Shown here in pieces: positions 1 through 7,326 of a stretch of DNA of 64,000 nucleotides. Position numbers and translations under genes: made by a program. The stretch comes from Kitasatospora viridis (GTDB lineage Bacteria; Actinomycetota; Actinomycetes; Streptomycetales; Streptomycetaceae). The stretch lies in assembly GCF_007829815.1 (NCBI RefSeq), contig NZ_VIWT01000005.1, positions 124,001 to 188,000 on the forward strand, read 5' to 3'. Under the pieces are notes generated by a model, which was not told the DNA's origin, ran no database searches, and saw only the letters and a program-made list of their open reading frames with translations. Position 1 is the stretch's first letter; each line of letters begins with the position of its first letter.

Positions 1-2
1 GC

Positions 3-542
3 CTGGACGACATCACCGGCACGGTCACCCTGAAGGACGCCCTCGGGGTCCGCGCCGACCTGCGCGCCGAGGTGACGGTGGGTCGGCTCGCCGCCGACCC
101 GCTGCTGGTGCCCGAGACGCTCTCGGCCGAGCAGCTGCTGGAGCAGCTGAGGCGCCGTCAGCCGATGGCGATCGTGATCGACGAGTACGGCGGCACGGCC
201 GGGGTGGCCACCCTGGAGGACATCGTCGAGGAGATCGTCGGCGAGGTGCGCGACGAGCACGACCCGGGGGAGAGCCCCGAACTGCTCGCCGTCCCACCGG
301 TGGCCGGCCACCCGGCCTGGCTGGCCGACGGCCGGGCCCGGATCGACCAGCTGGCCGGCATCGGCCTGCACGCCCCGCACGGCCCCTACGAGACGCTGGC
401 CGGCCTGCTCGCCGACCTGCTCGGCCGGATCCCGGAGCGCGGCGACACCGCGACCCTGCCCGGCTGGGAGCTCACCGTGCAGGGCGTCGACCGGCACCGC
501 ACCACCAGCGTCCGGCTGGTCCACCTGGGAGAGACGGCATGA
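3..542 (+). CDS. CBS/CorC-domain membrane protein, C-terminal part (gene starts before the window)
   Basis: Only the last 179 codons are present; the membrane part lies upstream of base 1. Visible are the end of a CBS pair (IDEYGG, then LEDIVEEIVGE, the usual second-CBS ending of CorC/HlyC/CNNM proteins) and a CorC_HlyC transporter-associated domain of about 85 residues. The family sits in the cytoplasmic membrane and is linked to Mg2+/Co2+ homeostasis; the substrate cannot be read from sequence. Its TGA overlaps the ATG of the next gene (ATGA), so the two paralogous proteins are probably co-translated and may work together. Confidence 0.9.
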   Translation: MDDITGTVTLKDALGVRADLRAEVTVGRLAADPLLVPETLSAEQLLEQLRRRQPMAIVIDEYGGTAGVATLEDIVEEIVGEVRDEHDPGESPELLAVPPVAGHPAWLADGRARIDQLAGIGLHAPHGPYETLAGLLADLLGRIPERGDTATLPGWELTVQGVDRHRTTSVRLVHLGETA

Positions 543-1579
543 TCGCGTTCCAGCTCTTCGCGGCCGTCCTGCTGCTGCTCGGCAACGCCTACTTCGTCGG
601 CGCCGAGTTCGCGGTGATCTCGGTGCGGCGCAGCCAGCTCGAACCGCTGGCCGAGGCGGGCGACCGCCGGGCCGGCACGGTGCTGCGCGCGCTCTCCGAC
701 GTCTCGGCGATGCTGGCCGCCGCCCAGCTCGGCATCACCGTCTGCTCGCTGCTGCTCGGCGCGCTGGCCGAGCCGACCATCGCCGAGCTGCTCTCCGGCC
801 CGTTCCACGCGGCCGGCATGTCGGCCGGGGTGGAGCACCTGGTCTCCTACCTGCTGGCGCTGGCCCTGGTGGTCTTCCTGCACATGGTGATCGGCGAGAT
901 GGTGCCGAAGAACGTGGCGCTGGCCGCGCCGGACAAGGCCGCGCTGTGGCTCGGCCCGCCGCTGGCCCGGCTGGCCCGGCTGCTCGGCCCGGTGATCCGG
1001 TTCCTCAACGCCTTCGCCAACCTGGTGCTGCGGCTGTTCAAGGTGGCGCCGAAGTCCGAGGTGGAGTCGGTGGTGACCGACGAGCAGCTGCTCTGGATCC
1101 TGGCCGAGTCGCGGGCCGCCGGCCTGCTCGCCGAGGCCGAGCGGGAGCGGCTGGAGGACGCCCTGGAGCTGGGCCACCGCCCGGTCCGCGAGGTGCTGCT
1201 GCCGATGGACCGGCTGGTCACCGTGGACACCGCGGTGACGGCCCGGCAGATCGAGGAGCGGGCGCTGGCCACCGGCTTCTCCCGCTTCCCGGTGCTCGGG
1301 CCGGACGGCGCGATCCTCGGCTACCTGCACCTCAAGGACGTGCTGGAGGCCGAGGACCCGGACGCGCCGCTGCCGGTGCGGCTGTGGCGCCCGGTCACCG
1401 TGGTGCCCGAGTCGCTGCCGCTGGACGACGCGCTGACCGCGATGCGGCGGGCCGCCGCGCACCTGGCGGCGGTCACCGACCCGGCCGGGCGCACGCTGGG
1501 CCTGGTCACCCTGGAGGACGTGCTGGAGGAGCTGGTCGGCGAGATGCACGACCCGGACCACGTGCGCCGGGCCGCCTGA
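539..1579 (+). CDS. hemolysin/CNNM family protein with DUF21 and CBS domains
   Basis: 346 aa. Residues 1-190 form the DUF21 membrane domain with several hydrophobic helices (start MIAFQLFAAVLLLLGNAYF; the conserved GAEFAVISVRRSQLE and HMVIGEMVPKNVALA segments are seen). Residues about 215-335 are a CBS pair ending in LEDVLEELVGEMHD. Unlike its upstream neighbour it stops right after the CBS pair and lacks the CorC_HlyC domain. The ATG overlaps the upstream stop by 4 nt. Role by family: membrane protein of divalent-cation homeostasis; calling it a hemolysin is historical. It converges on the EccA-like gene with a 31-nt gap and no obvious strong terminator. Confidence 0.9.
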   Translation: MIAFQLFAAVLLLLGNAYFVGAEFAVISVRRSQLEPLAEAGDRRAGTVLRALSDVSAMLAAAQLGITVCSLLLGALAEPTIAELLSGPFHAAGMSAGVEHLVSYLLALALVVFLHMVIGEMVPKNVALAAPDKAALWLGPPLARLARLLGPVIRFLNAFANLVLRLFKVAPKSEVESVVTDEQLLWILAESRAAGLLAEAERERLEDALELGHRPVREVLLPMDRLVTVDTAVTARQIEERALATGFSRFPVLGPDGAILGYLHLKDVLEAEDPDAPLPVRLWRPVTVVPESLPLDDALTAMRRAAAHLAAVTDPAGRTLGLVTLEDVLEELVGEMHDPDHVRRAA

Positions 1580-1610
1580 CGATCGGCAGCCCACTGGTCG
1601 ACGGCGCCGG

Positions 1611-3626
1611 TCAGCCCGCGCCGTCGATCAGCTCGCCGTAGGCCTGCACCAGGTCGGGCAGCCGCAGGGTGGCCAGGTCCTCCCGGCTGGGCAGCTCGCG
1701 GGACTGCGAGAGCCGCAGGTCCCGGTAGGCGCAGGACTTCTCGTAGAGGGTTCTGATGAACCGTCCGTTGCCCAGGTCGTCGATCCAGCCCTCGGCCACC
1801 ACGTGGGCGCAGATGCTGGCCAGTTCGTCGGCGGCGTCCTCGTCCCAGCCGTCGCCGTCCCGGGCGGCCAGCGCGCTGCCGATCGCGGTCAGCTCGGCGG
1901 GGCGGTAGCTGGGGAAGTCCACCCGGGTGGTGAAACGGGAGTTGAGGCCCGGGTTGGCGGCCAGCAGGCGGTTCATCCCCTCCGGGTAGCCGGCCAGGAT
2001 CACCACCAGCCGGTCCCGGTTGTCCTCGGCCCGCTTGAGCAGCACCTGCAGCGCCTCGTCGCCGTACGCGTCGCCCTTGCTGTAGCCGGAGTTGGCCAGG
2101 CTGTAGGCCTCGTCGATGAAGAGCACGCCGTCCAGCGCGGAGTCGATCAGCTCGTTCGCCTTGACCGCGGTCTGGCCGAGGAACTCGCCCACCAGGTCGG
2201 CCCGCTGGGCCTCCACCAGGTGGTCGCCGGAGAGCAGGCCGAGGGCGTGGAAGACCTGGCCGAGGATCCGGGCCACCGTGGTCTTGCCGGTGCCGGAGGG
2301 GCCGGAGAAGACGAAGTGCCGCTTGGGCGGCTGCACCGGCAGGCCCTGCTCGGCGCGCAGCCCGGCCATCCGCAGCTGGGCCGAGAGCGCCCGCACCTGG
2401 CGCTTGACCGGGTCCAGTCCGACCATCTGCTCCAGCGCCCCCAGTGCCGCCTCCAGGCGCTGCTGGGTGGCCGCGGGGGCGGGCGCCGACAGGGCGGTCG
2501 GGCCGTCCTGACGGACCGTCGGCGCGGACGGCGGCCCGGCCGGCGGCTGGGGGAGGGCCGGATCGCCCTCGCGCGGGCCCTCGCCGGAGCGCTCGGCCAG
2601 CGGCAGCGGTCCGTCGACGCGCGGTCCGTCGGCGTAGGGCCCGTCGGCGTACGGCCCGGTGGCGAGCGGGCCGCCGGCGAGCAGGTTCTCGGCGAACGGG
2701 CCCTCGGTGAGCGGGCCGCCCGGCAGGCTCTCGGCGGGCGTGGGCGGGCCCAGGTCGATGGGGGCCGGACCGGGGCCGGCGATCAGGTCCAGCGCGATCG
2801 AGTCGGCCGCCTCGGCCGGACCGAACGCGGGCAGCTCCTCCAGCAGGCCGAGCCCGTCCTCGGCGGCGATCGCGGCGAGCCGGGCGGCGGTGTCCATGAA
2901 CGCCGGGTCGGCCCGGTGCACCGAGCGGTAGAGCGGCAGCGCGGCGGCGCTGCGCCCCGCGCCCTCGTAGGCCCGGGCCAGCCAGTAGCGCAGCTCCTTG
3001 CGCTGCGGCTGCTCGGAGCGGCAGCGGGCCAGCGAGGCGGCGAGCGGGGCCTGGGCCTGGGCGCACATGTCCAGCCGGACCCGGGCCATGCCGCCGAACA
3101 GGCCGGCCTCGATGCCGAGCAGGTGGTCGTCGAGCAGCTGGTCGGTGTCCCGGATCAGCTGCTCCCAGTCCTTGAGCAGGTAGGAGCGGCAGGCGTGCAG
3201 GAAGCGCACCGAGGGGTCCTGCTCGACCGGCGGGCACTGGGTCAGCGCCCGGTCGAGCTCGGGCAGGTGGCGCCCGTCCAGCCAGTGCGAGGCGTGCGCC
3301 AGGGCCAGGTCGCGCTCGTCCTCCAGCACGGGCTGGACCCACCAGCCGAGCCAGTACCAGGAGCTGAGCGGACGGTGGTGGCGGCTGCGCTGCTCGCCGA
3401 AACGTTTCTTGTTGCGGTGCATCGCGAGCAGCGCGCCGGAGGTGTCGCAGCGCAGCGCGTGCAGGCCGAGCCAGGCGTCGGCCATCCCGGGGTCGAGCCG
3501 CACGGCCGTGCGGAACTCCTCCTCGGCCCGGGCGTAGGCGCCGGCCGTGTAGGCGTCCATGGCCCGTAGCCAGGCACGGTCGGCCGGGCCCTGCGGTCCG
3601 GCGCCCAAGTTGTCACCGATGATCAC
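1611..3626 (-). CDS. EccA/CbxX-type AAA+ ATPase with TPR-like N-terminus
   Basis: 671 aa. The N-terminal ~270 residues are helical and TPR-like (AYARAEEEFRTAVRLDP; YWLARAYEGAGRSAAALPLY). A Pro/Gly-rich linker of about 110 residues carries imperfect pentapeptide repeats (GPYAD type). The C-terminal ~270 residues are an AAA+ module of the CbxX/CfxQ class with Walker A GPSGTGKTT, Walker B VLFIDEAYSL and sensor-like SRFTTRVDF. This architecture matches EccA of type VII (ESX) secretion, where the ATPase helps substrate handling, but no ecc, wxg100 or mycosin gene is in the window, so it is an orphan here. Start is GTG. A 14-bp hairpin (3821-3860) separates it from the kinase-like gene upstream. 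Confidence 0.85.
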   Translation of the reverse strand: MIIGDNLGAGPQGPADRAWLRAMDAYTAGAYARAEEEFRTAVRLDPGMADAWLGLHALRCDTSGALLAMHRNKKRFGEQRSRHHRPLSSWYWLGWWVQPVLEDERDLALAHASHWLDGRHLPELDRALTQCPPVEQDPSVRFLHACRSYLLKDWEQLIRDTDQLLDDHLLGIEAGLFGGMARVRLDMCAQAQAPLAASLARCRSEQPQRKELRYWLARAYEGAGRSAAALPLYRSVHRADPAFMDTAARLAAIAAEDGLGLLEELPAFGPAEAADSIALDLIAGPGPAPIDLGPPTPAESLPGGPLTEGPFAENLLAGGPLATGPYADGPYADGPRVDGPLPLAERSGEGPREGDPALPQPPAGPPSAPTVRQDGPTALSAPAPAATQQRLEAALGALEQMVGLDPVKRQVRALSAQLRMAGLRAEQGLPVQPPKRHFVFSGPSGTGKTTVARILGQVFHALGLLSGDHLVEAQRADLVGEFLGQTAVKANELIDSALDGVLFIDEAYSLANSGYSKGDAYGDEALQVLLKRAEDNRDRLVVILAGYPEGMNRLLAANPGLNSRFTTRVDFPSYRPAELTAIGSALAARDGDGWDEDAADELASICAHVVAEGWIDDLGNGRFIRTLYEKSCAYRDLRLSQSRELPSREDLATLRLPDLVQAYGELIDGAG
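2608..2727 (-). repeat. coding 15-bp minisatellite, 8 imperfect units
   Basis: Eight consecutive 15-bp units (for example ggtccgtcggcgtag and ggcccgtcggcgtac on the + strand) encode the pentapeptide-repeat linker of the EccA-like ATPase, with Gly-Pro in nearly every unit. The period is a multiple of three, so copy-number change would lengthen or shorten the linker without breaking the frame. Confidence 0.85.
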
Positions 3627-3820
3627 TCACGCCCCCCGTGGTGTGCACCGAGGCCCGGTCGTCGGCGAGCCAGCGCCGTGCACCCGGGACGCTGCCTTGC
3701 GCCTGTCGGAAATCGTACCCGGGCGGAGCTGATCCGGGAGCAGGTCGGGCGCGGCCAAATCACGCTGCGTGGAAGACCGTTGGTGTGCCGACGGTTCGTC
3801 AGGGGCCCGGGGAAGGCAAA

Positions 3821-3860
3821 CGGCACCTCCGGCTCACGGGGGAACAAGCCGGAGGTGCCG
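3821..3860. terminator. strong hairpin, probable terminator
   Basis: cggcacctccggct (3821-3834) pairs perfectly with agccggaggtgccg (3847-3860) over 14 bp with a 12-nt loop. It lies downstream of the kinase-like gene (stop at 3936) and upstream of the EccA-like gene, both on the minus strand, which suits a terminator separating two transcripts. No U-tract, as usual in streptomycetes. Confidence 0.7.
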
Positions 3861-3864
3861 CGTC

Positions 3865-3882
3865 TAGTTGCGAGCTCAACTA
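3865..3882. promoter_or_regulatory. palindromic operator-like site, MarR type
   Basis: TAGTTG and CAACTA flank CGAGCT as a perfect 6-bp inverted repeat. Streptomycete MarR-family operators often have this TAGTTGAG..C..CAACTA form, but no MarR gene is within 40 kb on this side. A TACTCT hexamer (3881-3886) overlaps it on the + strand, and a small CTCTC/GAGAG hairpin follows. The rest of 3627-3935 shows no credible gene. It may be an operator for a distant regulator or a relic. Confidence 0.35.
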
Positions 3883-3935
3883 CTCTCGCTGAGAGGAAAA
3901 TCTAGTTCCTGTCCGGCGCCCGGTCAAGCGACCGC

Positions 3936-4511
3936 TTAGTGCCCTGGTCGGCCGGTGCGACCGTCCACTCTGAGCTGTGCGAACGGGCGGCTCGGGTCGG
4001 CCGCGAAGTGCGCCGCCTCGGCCGCCGACCAGTGCTCCCAGAAGGCGGTGAGCTCCGGACCGTCCCGGCGCAGCCCGCGCTCGCGGGCCTCGGCGGCCGG
4101 CAGTTCCATCCAGACCAGCGCCGCGAGCGCCGGCCGCACCGCCCGCCGCCCGGCACCCACCCCCTCCAGGAGCACCACGGGCGCGGGCGGGATCTCGCGC
4201 GCCCCTCGGAAGCGCTGGGCCACCCAGTCGTACGCCTCGAACCGGGCCGGCTCACCGCGTTCCAACGGGTCCAGCACCCACTCGCGCAGCCGCCCGACCC
4301 ACCCGAAGAACTCCGCGTGCGTCGCCAGGTCGTCCAGGTGCACCACCGGCGCGCCGCCCAGGGCGGCCGCCAGCCGCCCGGCGAAGGTGGTCTTGCCGGA
4401 GCCGGCGTGGCCGTCCACGGCGACCAGCCGCACCGGGCCCAGCGAGGGCGGCAGGGCGAGGAGTTCGGAGGCCAACGGACCGAGCGGGTCGGCGGGGTTC
4501 GGATCGGACAC
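3936..4511 (-). CDS. uridine kinase-like P-loop protein
   Basis: 191 aa. Residues 25-45 contain strand-P-loop AVDGHAGSGKTTFAGRLA, followed by PVVHLDDLATHAEF, VVLLEGVGAGRR and a lid-like Arg-rich segment, the layout of the uridine kinase/phosphoribulokinase-like P-loop kinases. The substrate could be uridine or another small hydroxyl compound; the true Udk nucleoside motifs are not clear, so the name is by fold only. Start ATG at 4511; expressed from its own region and followed by the 3821-3860 hairpin. Confidence 0.8.
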   Translation of the reverse strand: MSDPNPADPLGPLASELLALPPSLGPVRLVAVDGHAGSGKTTFAGRLAAALGGAPVVHLDDLATHAEFFGWVGRLREWVLDPLERGEPARFEAYDWVAQRFRGAREIPPAPVVLLEGVGAGRRAVRPALAALVWMELPAAEARERGLRRDGPELTAFWEHWSAAEAAHFAADPSRPFAQLRVDGRTGRPGH

Positions 4512-4715
4512 GAGCCGTCACCTTAGACCCTCCGGCCGCCGGCGGGTCCACGCCCGCTGACCAGCGCAAGTCCTGGGTCGTGACGAACGGCGCGCCATGC
4601 GGCATACTCGCCTGGCCATGCCTGTGAACGCCCGTTCACCGCGATCCGGTCGCGGGCGAGACCACCACCGTCGCACCGGTCATCCCGGGGCCCGTCCGAG
4701 GAGGCGACCACCCTC

Positions 4716-5879
4716 ATGAACGCCGCATCCGCCAAGCCCGTGGAGCGTCAGCTGCCCACCGAGGAGGCCCGCGAGCTGCTCACCCTCACCCGTGAGCTGG
4801 TCGCCCGCGAGCTCCAGCCCCGGGCCGCCGAGGACGAGGCCGCCGGCCGCTTCCCCCGCGACGTGTTCGCCACCCTGGGCGAGGCCGGCCTGCTCTCGCT
4901 GCCCTACCCCGAGCAGTTCGGCGGCGGCGACCAGCCCTACGAGGTCTACCTCCAGGTGCTGGAGGAGCTGGCCGCCGGCTGGCTCGCGGTCGGCCTCGGG
5001 GTCAGCGTGCACACCCTGTCCTGCCACGCCCTAGCCGGCTTCGGCACCGACGAGCAGCGCGCGGCCTGGCTGCCCGGCATGCTCTCCGGCGCCCAGCTCG
5101 GCGCCTACTGCCTCTCCGAGCCGCAGGCCGGCTCGGACGCCGCCTCGCTGCGCACCCGCGCCGAGTCGACCGCCGACGGCTACGTGATCCGCGGCACCAA
5201 GGCCTGGATCACCCACGGCGGCAAGGCCGACTTCTACAGCGCGATCGTGCGCACCGGGGAGGACGGCCCGCGCGGCATAAGCTGCCTGCTGGTCCCCGGC
5301 GACGCCGCCAACCTCTCGGCCGCCCCGCCGGAGCACAAGATGGGCATGAACAGCTCGCCCACCGCGCAACTGCACTTCGACGGCGTCGAGGTGGACCGCG
5401 AGCGGCTGATCGGCGAACTCGGCCAGGGCTTCCAGATCGCGCTGGCCGCGCTGGACTCCGGCCGGCTCGGCATCGCCGCCTGCGCGATCGGCGTGGCCCA
5501 GGCCGCGCTCGACCTGGCGGTGGAGTACGCCGGCACCCGCAAGCAGTTCGGCCGCCCGATCGCCGACTTCCAGGGCCTGTCCTTCATGCTCGCCGACATG
5601 GCCACCCAGATCGAGGCCGGCCGCGCGCTCTACCTGTCCGCCGCCCGCCGCAAGGACGCCGGCCTGGCGTTCTCCAAGCAGGCCGCGATGGCCAAGCTGT
5701 TCTGCACCGACACCGCGATGAAGGTCACCACCGACGCGGTCCAGGTGCTCGGCGGCTACGGCTACACCCAGGACTTCCCCGCCGAGCGCTACATGCGCGA
5801 GGCCAAGGTGCTGCAGATCGTCGAGGGCACCAACCAGATCCAGCGGCTGGTGATCGGCCGCCACCTGACCCGGGTCTGA
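4716..5879 (+). CDS. acyl-CoA dehydrogenase
   Basis: 387 aa, the usual length of short/medium-chain acyl-CoA dehydrogenases. FAD-dependent oxidation of an acyl-CoA to the 2-enoyl-CoA in beta-oxidation or branched-chain amino-acid catabolism. Seen: N-terminal helical domain; AYCLSEPQAGSDAASLRT and KAWITHGG in the beta-barrel; RKQFGRPIADFQ; and the C-terminal YMREAKVLQIVEGTNQIQR, whose Glu (VEGT) is the catalytic base of the SCAD/MCAD group. Start ATG with GAGGAG about 10 nt upstream. Monocistronic: a perfect 32-nt palindrome follows the stop. Chain-length specificity cannot be told. Confidence 0.92.
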   Translation: MNAASAKPVERQLPTEEARELLTLTRELVARELQPRAAEDEAAGRFPRDVFATLGEAGLLSLPYPEQFGGGDQPYEVYLQVLEELAAGWLAVGLGVSVHTLSCHALAGFGTDEQRAAWLPGMLSGAQLGAYCLSEPQAGSDAASLRTRAESTADGYVIRGTKAWITHGGKADFYSAIVRTGEDGPRGISCLLVPGDAANLSAAPPEHKMGMNSSPTAQLHFDGVEVDRERLIGELGQGFQIALAALDSGRLGIAACAIGVAQAALDLAVEYAGTRKQFGRPIADFQGLSFMLADMATQIEAGRALYLSAARRKDAGLAFSKQAAMAKLFCTDTAMKVTTDAVQVLGGYGYTQDFPAERYMREAKVLQIVEGTNQIQRLVIGRHLTRV

Positions 5880-5890
5880 GCCCCGGAGAA

Positions 5891-5922
5891 ACGCAGGGCC
5901 GGCCCGCGGGCCGGCCCTGCGT
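5891..5922. terminator. bidirectional terminator hairpin
   Basis: A perfect 32-nt palindrome; the 16-base half acgcagggccggcccg is followed by its exact complement. It lies between the convergent acyl-CoA dehydrogenase (+) and the 152-aa protein (-), so it can serve both. Confidence 0.8.
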
Positions 5923-5957
5923 CGTTGCTCGGCCGGGCCGGGCCGGCCCGGCCCCGC

Positions 5958-6416
5958 TCAGCGGTGGGCCACGGCCGCCCGGGGCGCCTGGCGCATCTGC
6001 GGCACCCGGTGCGCGAGCTTGGCGCCGCCCGGACCGTCGGCGTGCGAGAACGGCTGGGTGCGCCAGTCGAGTTGGGCGGGCAGCGTGAGCAGCGCGGCCA
6101 GCGGGCCGGCCTGCTCGTCGGCGTCGGGCAGCACCTGGGCCAGTTCGTCGGTCGGCACCCCGGACCCCGGGCAGAGCGCCGGGGAGAACGGGTGCCAGGC
6201 CTGCCGGAGCACCGCGTGCTGCGGCAGCTGCTCCTCGTCGCCGACCAGCGCGATCGCACGGTGGCACTCCGGGCAGTCCACCCGGACGATCTCCCAGGTC
6301 TCCGGCTCGCCCGGGTCGGCCCCCGGGGCGCGGTCGAGACCCGGGACGAGATACTCGCCCTCGGTGTCCTCGAAATCTTCGGCGCGCGGCGCGCGCGGTT
6401 CGGTGGAAGGCATCAT
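5958..6416 (-). CDS. conserved hypothetical protein with a short Cys motif
   Basis: 152 aa, not recognised. It is acidic at the N-terminus (EDFEDTEGEYLVPGLDR) and has a CPECH motif at about residue 48 with another Cys about 30 residues later, reminiscent of a half zinc ribbon, but no second CxxC is present. No signal peptide or membrane helix. Two adjacent ATGs (6416, 6413) are possible starts behind a GGGGGAA stretch. It is divergent from the Lrp regulator, with about 260 nt between the starts. Codon bias is typical of the window, so it is very likely a real gene. Confidence 0.7.
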   Translation of the reverse strand: MMPSTEPRAPRAEDFEDTEGEYLVPGLDRAPGADPGEPETWEIVRVDCPECHRAIALVGDEEQLPQHAVLRQAWHPFSPALCPGSGVPTDELAQVLPDADEQAGPLAALLTLPAQLDWRTQPFSHADGPGGAKLAHRVPQMRQAPRAAVAHR

Positions 6417-6666
6417 TTCCCCCTGGGACTGGGGCCCTGTAATCCCCTGGAACGGGGCTACCGAGTGGGCCTGAATGGGGTCCTACGGACAGGGCCGGGC
6501 CGACGCGGCCGGGGCCAACACGAGCACTTCCCGCTGACGGACCCTCATAACCCTGCAGGTGGCCGCAGGGTGATGCACCGGAGTGTGGCCTTCGCCACAT
6601 TCCGTAGGCATGTGCCGCGGGCGAGCTCCGGCCGACGTGACGGGCGTCCGGAGCCCAGGCGTCGGG

Positions 6667-6672
6667 TAGGTT
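6667..6672 (+). promoter_or_regulatory. -10 hexamer for leaderless Lrp gene
   Basis: TAGGTT ends 8 nt before the GTG start of the Lrp gene and there is no Shine-Dalgarno sequence in between, the arrangement of actinobacterial leaderless transcripts. No convincing -35 was found. Confidence 0.45.
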
Positions 6673-6680
6673 TACTCCTC

Positions 6681-7121
6681 GTGGAGGATCTCGACCAGCG
6701 CATCGTTCAGCTCCTCGTCCAGGACGGGCGGATGAGCTACACCGACCTGGGCAAGGCCACCGGCCTGTCCACCTCGGCCGTCCACCAGCGGGTCCGCCGG
6801 CTGGAGCAGCGCGGGGTGATCCGCGGCTACTCGGCGCTCATCAACCCGGACGCGGTCAACCTCGCGCTCACCGCCTTCATCTCGGTCAAACCCTTCGACC
6901 CGAGCGCCCCCGACGACGTGCCGGAGCGCCTCGCCGGGCTGCCCGAGATCGAGGCCTGCCACAGCGTCGCGGGCGACGAGAACTACATCCTCAAGGTGCG
7001 GGTCGGCGCCCCCGGCGACCTGGAGGACCTGCTCGCCCGCATCCGCAGCGCGGCCGGCGTCTCCACCCGCACCACCGTGGTGCTCTCCACCCCCTACGAG
7101 GCCCGCCCGCCCAAGCTGTAG
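6681..7121 (+). CDS. Lrp/AsnC family transcriptional regulator
   Basis: 146 aa, the usual Lrp length. An N-terminal winged helix-turn-helix (LDQRIVQLLVQDGRMSYTDL, then GLSTSAVHQRVRRLEQRGVI) is followed by the RAM/AsnC ligand-binding fold (IEACHSVAGDENYILKVRV). These DNA-binding proteins respond to amino acids and related metabolites. GTG start chosen because it begins the canonical Lrp N-terminus and lies 8 nt after a TAGGTT hexamer; the frame is open much further upstream but that part has no Lrp similarity. Downstream is a 22-bp inverted repeat and the amidohydrolase gene, a possible target. Confidence 0.9.
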   Translation: MEDLDQRIVQLLVQDGRMSYTDLGKATGLSTSAVHQRVRRLEQRGVIRGYSALINPDAVNLALTAFISVKPFDPSAPDDVPERLAGLPEIEACHSVAGDENYILKVRVGAPGDLEDLLARIRSAAGVSTRTTVVLSTPYEARPPKL

Positions 7122-7162
7122 GCCCCCTGTCCCATACCGGGACAACCCGGGTGCAGACTGCG

Positions 7163-7184
7163 GGAGCTTAAGTCGATCGGGGGG
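7163..7184 (+). repeat. left arm of a 22-bp perfect inverted repeat
   Basis: Begins GGAGCTTAAGTCGATC and ends in six G. Its exact reverse complement occurs at 7301-7322. The arms are separated by 116 nt with no credible gene. The left arm is 42 nt past the Lrp stop codon. Confidence 0.85.
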
Positions 7185-7300
7185 CGGCGTCGCGGGCCGA
7201 TGGCTCTCGCCTGGACGGCTTCTCCTCGGTCGCCAATGCTCCGCATGGACTCCCTCGTCGGCACCGCCCAGACTCGGCCCTCGACCCGCTCCTTCACCCA

Positions 7301-7322
7301 CCCCCCGATCGACTTAAGCTCC
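7301..7322 (-). repeat. right arm of the 22-bp inverted repeat, abutting the amidohydrolase start
   Basis: Begins with six C and ends GATCGACTTAAGCTCC; it finishes 4 nt before the amidohydrolase ATG. A protein bound here, or a hairpin through both arms, would cover the promoter or the translation start. The CTTAAG core is itself palindromic. Confidence 0.85.
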
Positions 7323-7326
7323 TGCC

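Noticed and set aside
1321..3342. 673-codon open frame overlapping the EccA-like gene on the same strand
   Set aside because: Composition is Arg/Ala/Gly/Pro-rich with no motifs; it is a shadow of the real gene caused by GC bias.
3638..3892. 84-codon + strand frame in the gap before the EccA-like gene
   Set aside because: Crosses the terminator hairpin and palindrome; weak codon bias and no ribosome-binding site.
5925..6680. Longer Lrp protein starting before the divergent hypothetical gene
   Set aside because: The upstream part has no Lrp similarity and overlaps another gene and a promoter; GTG 6681 fits better.
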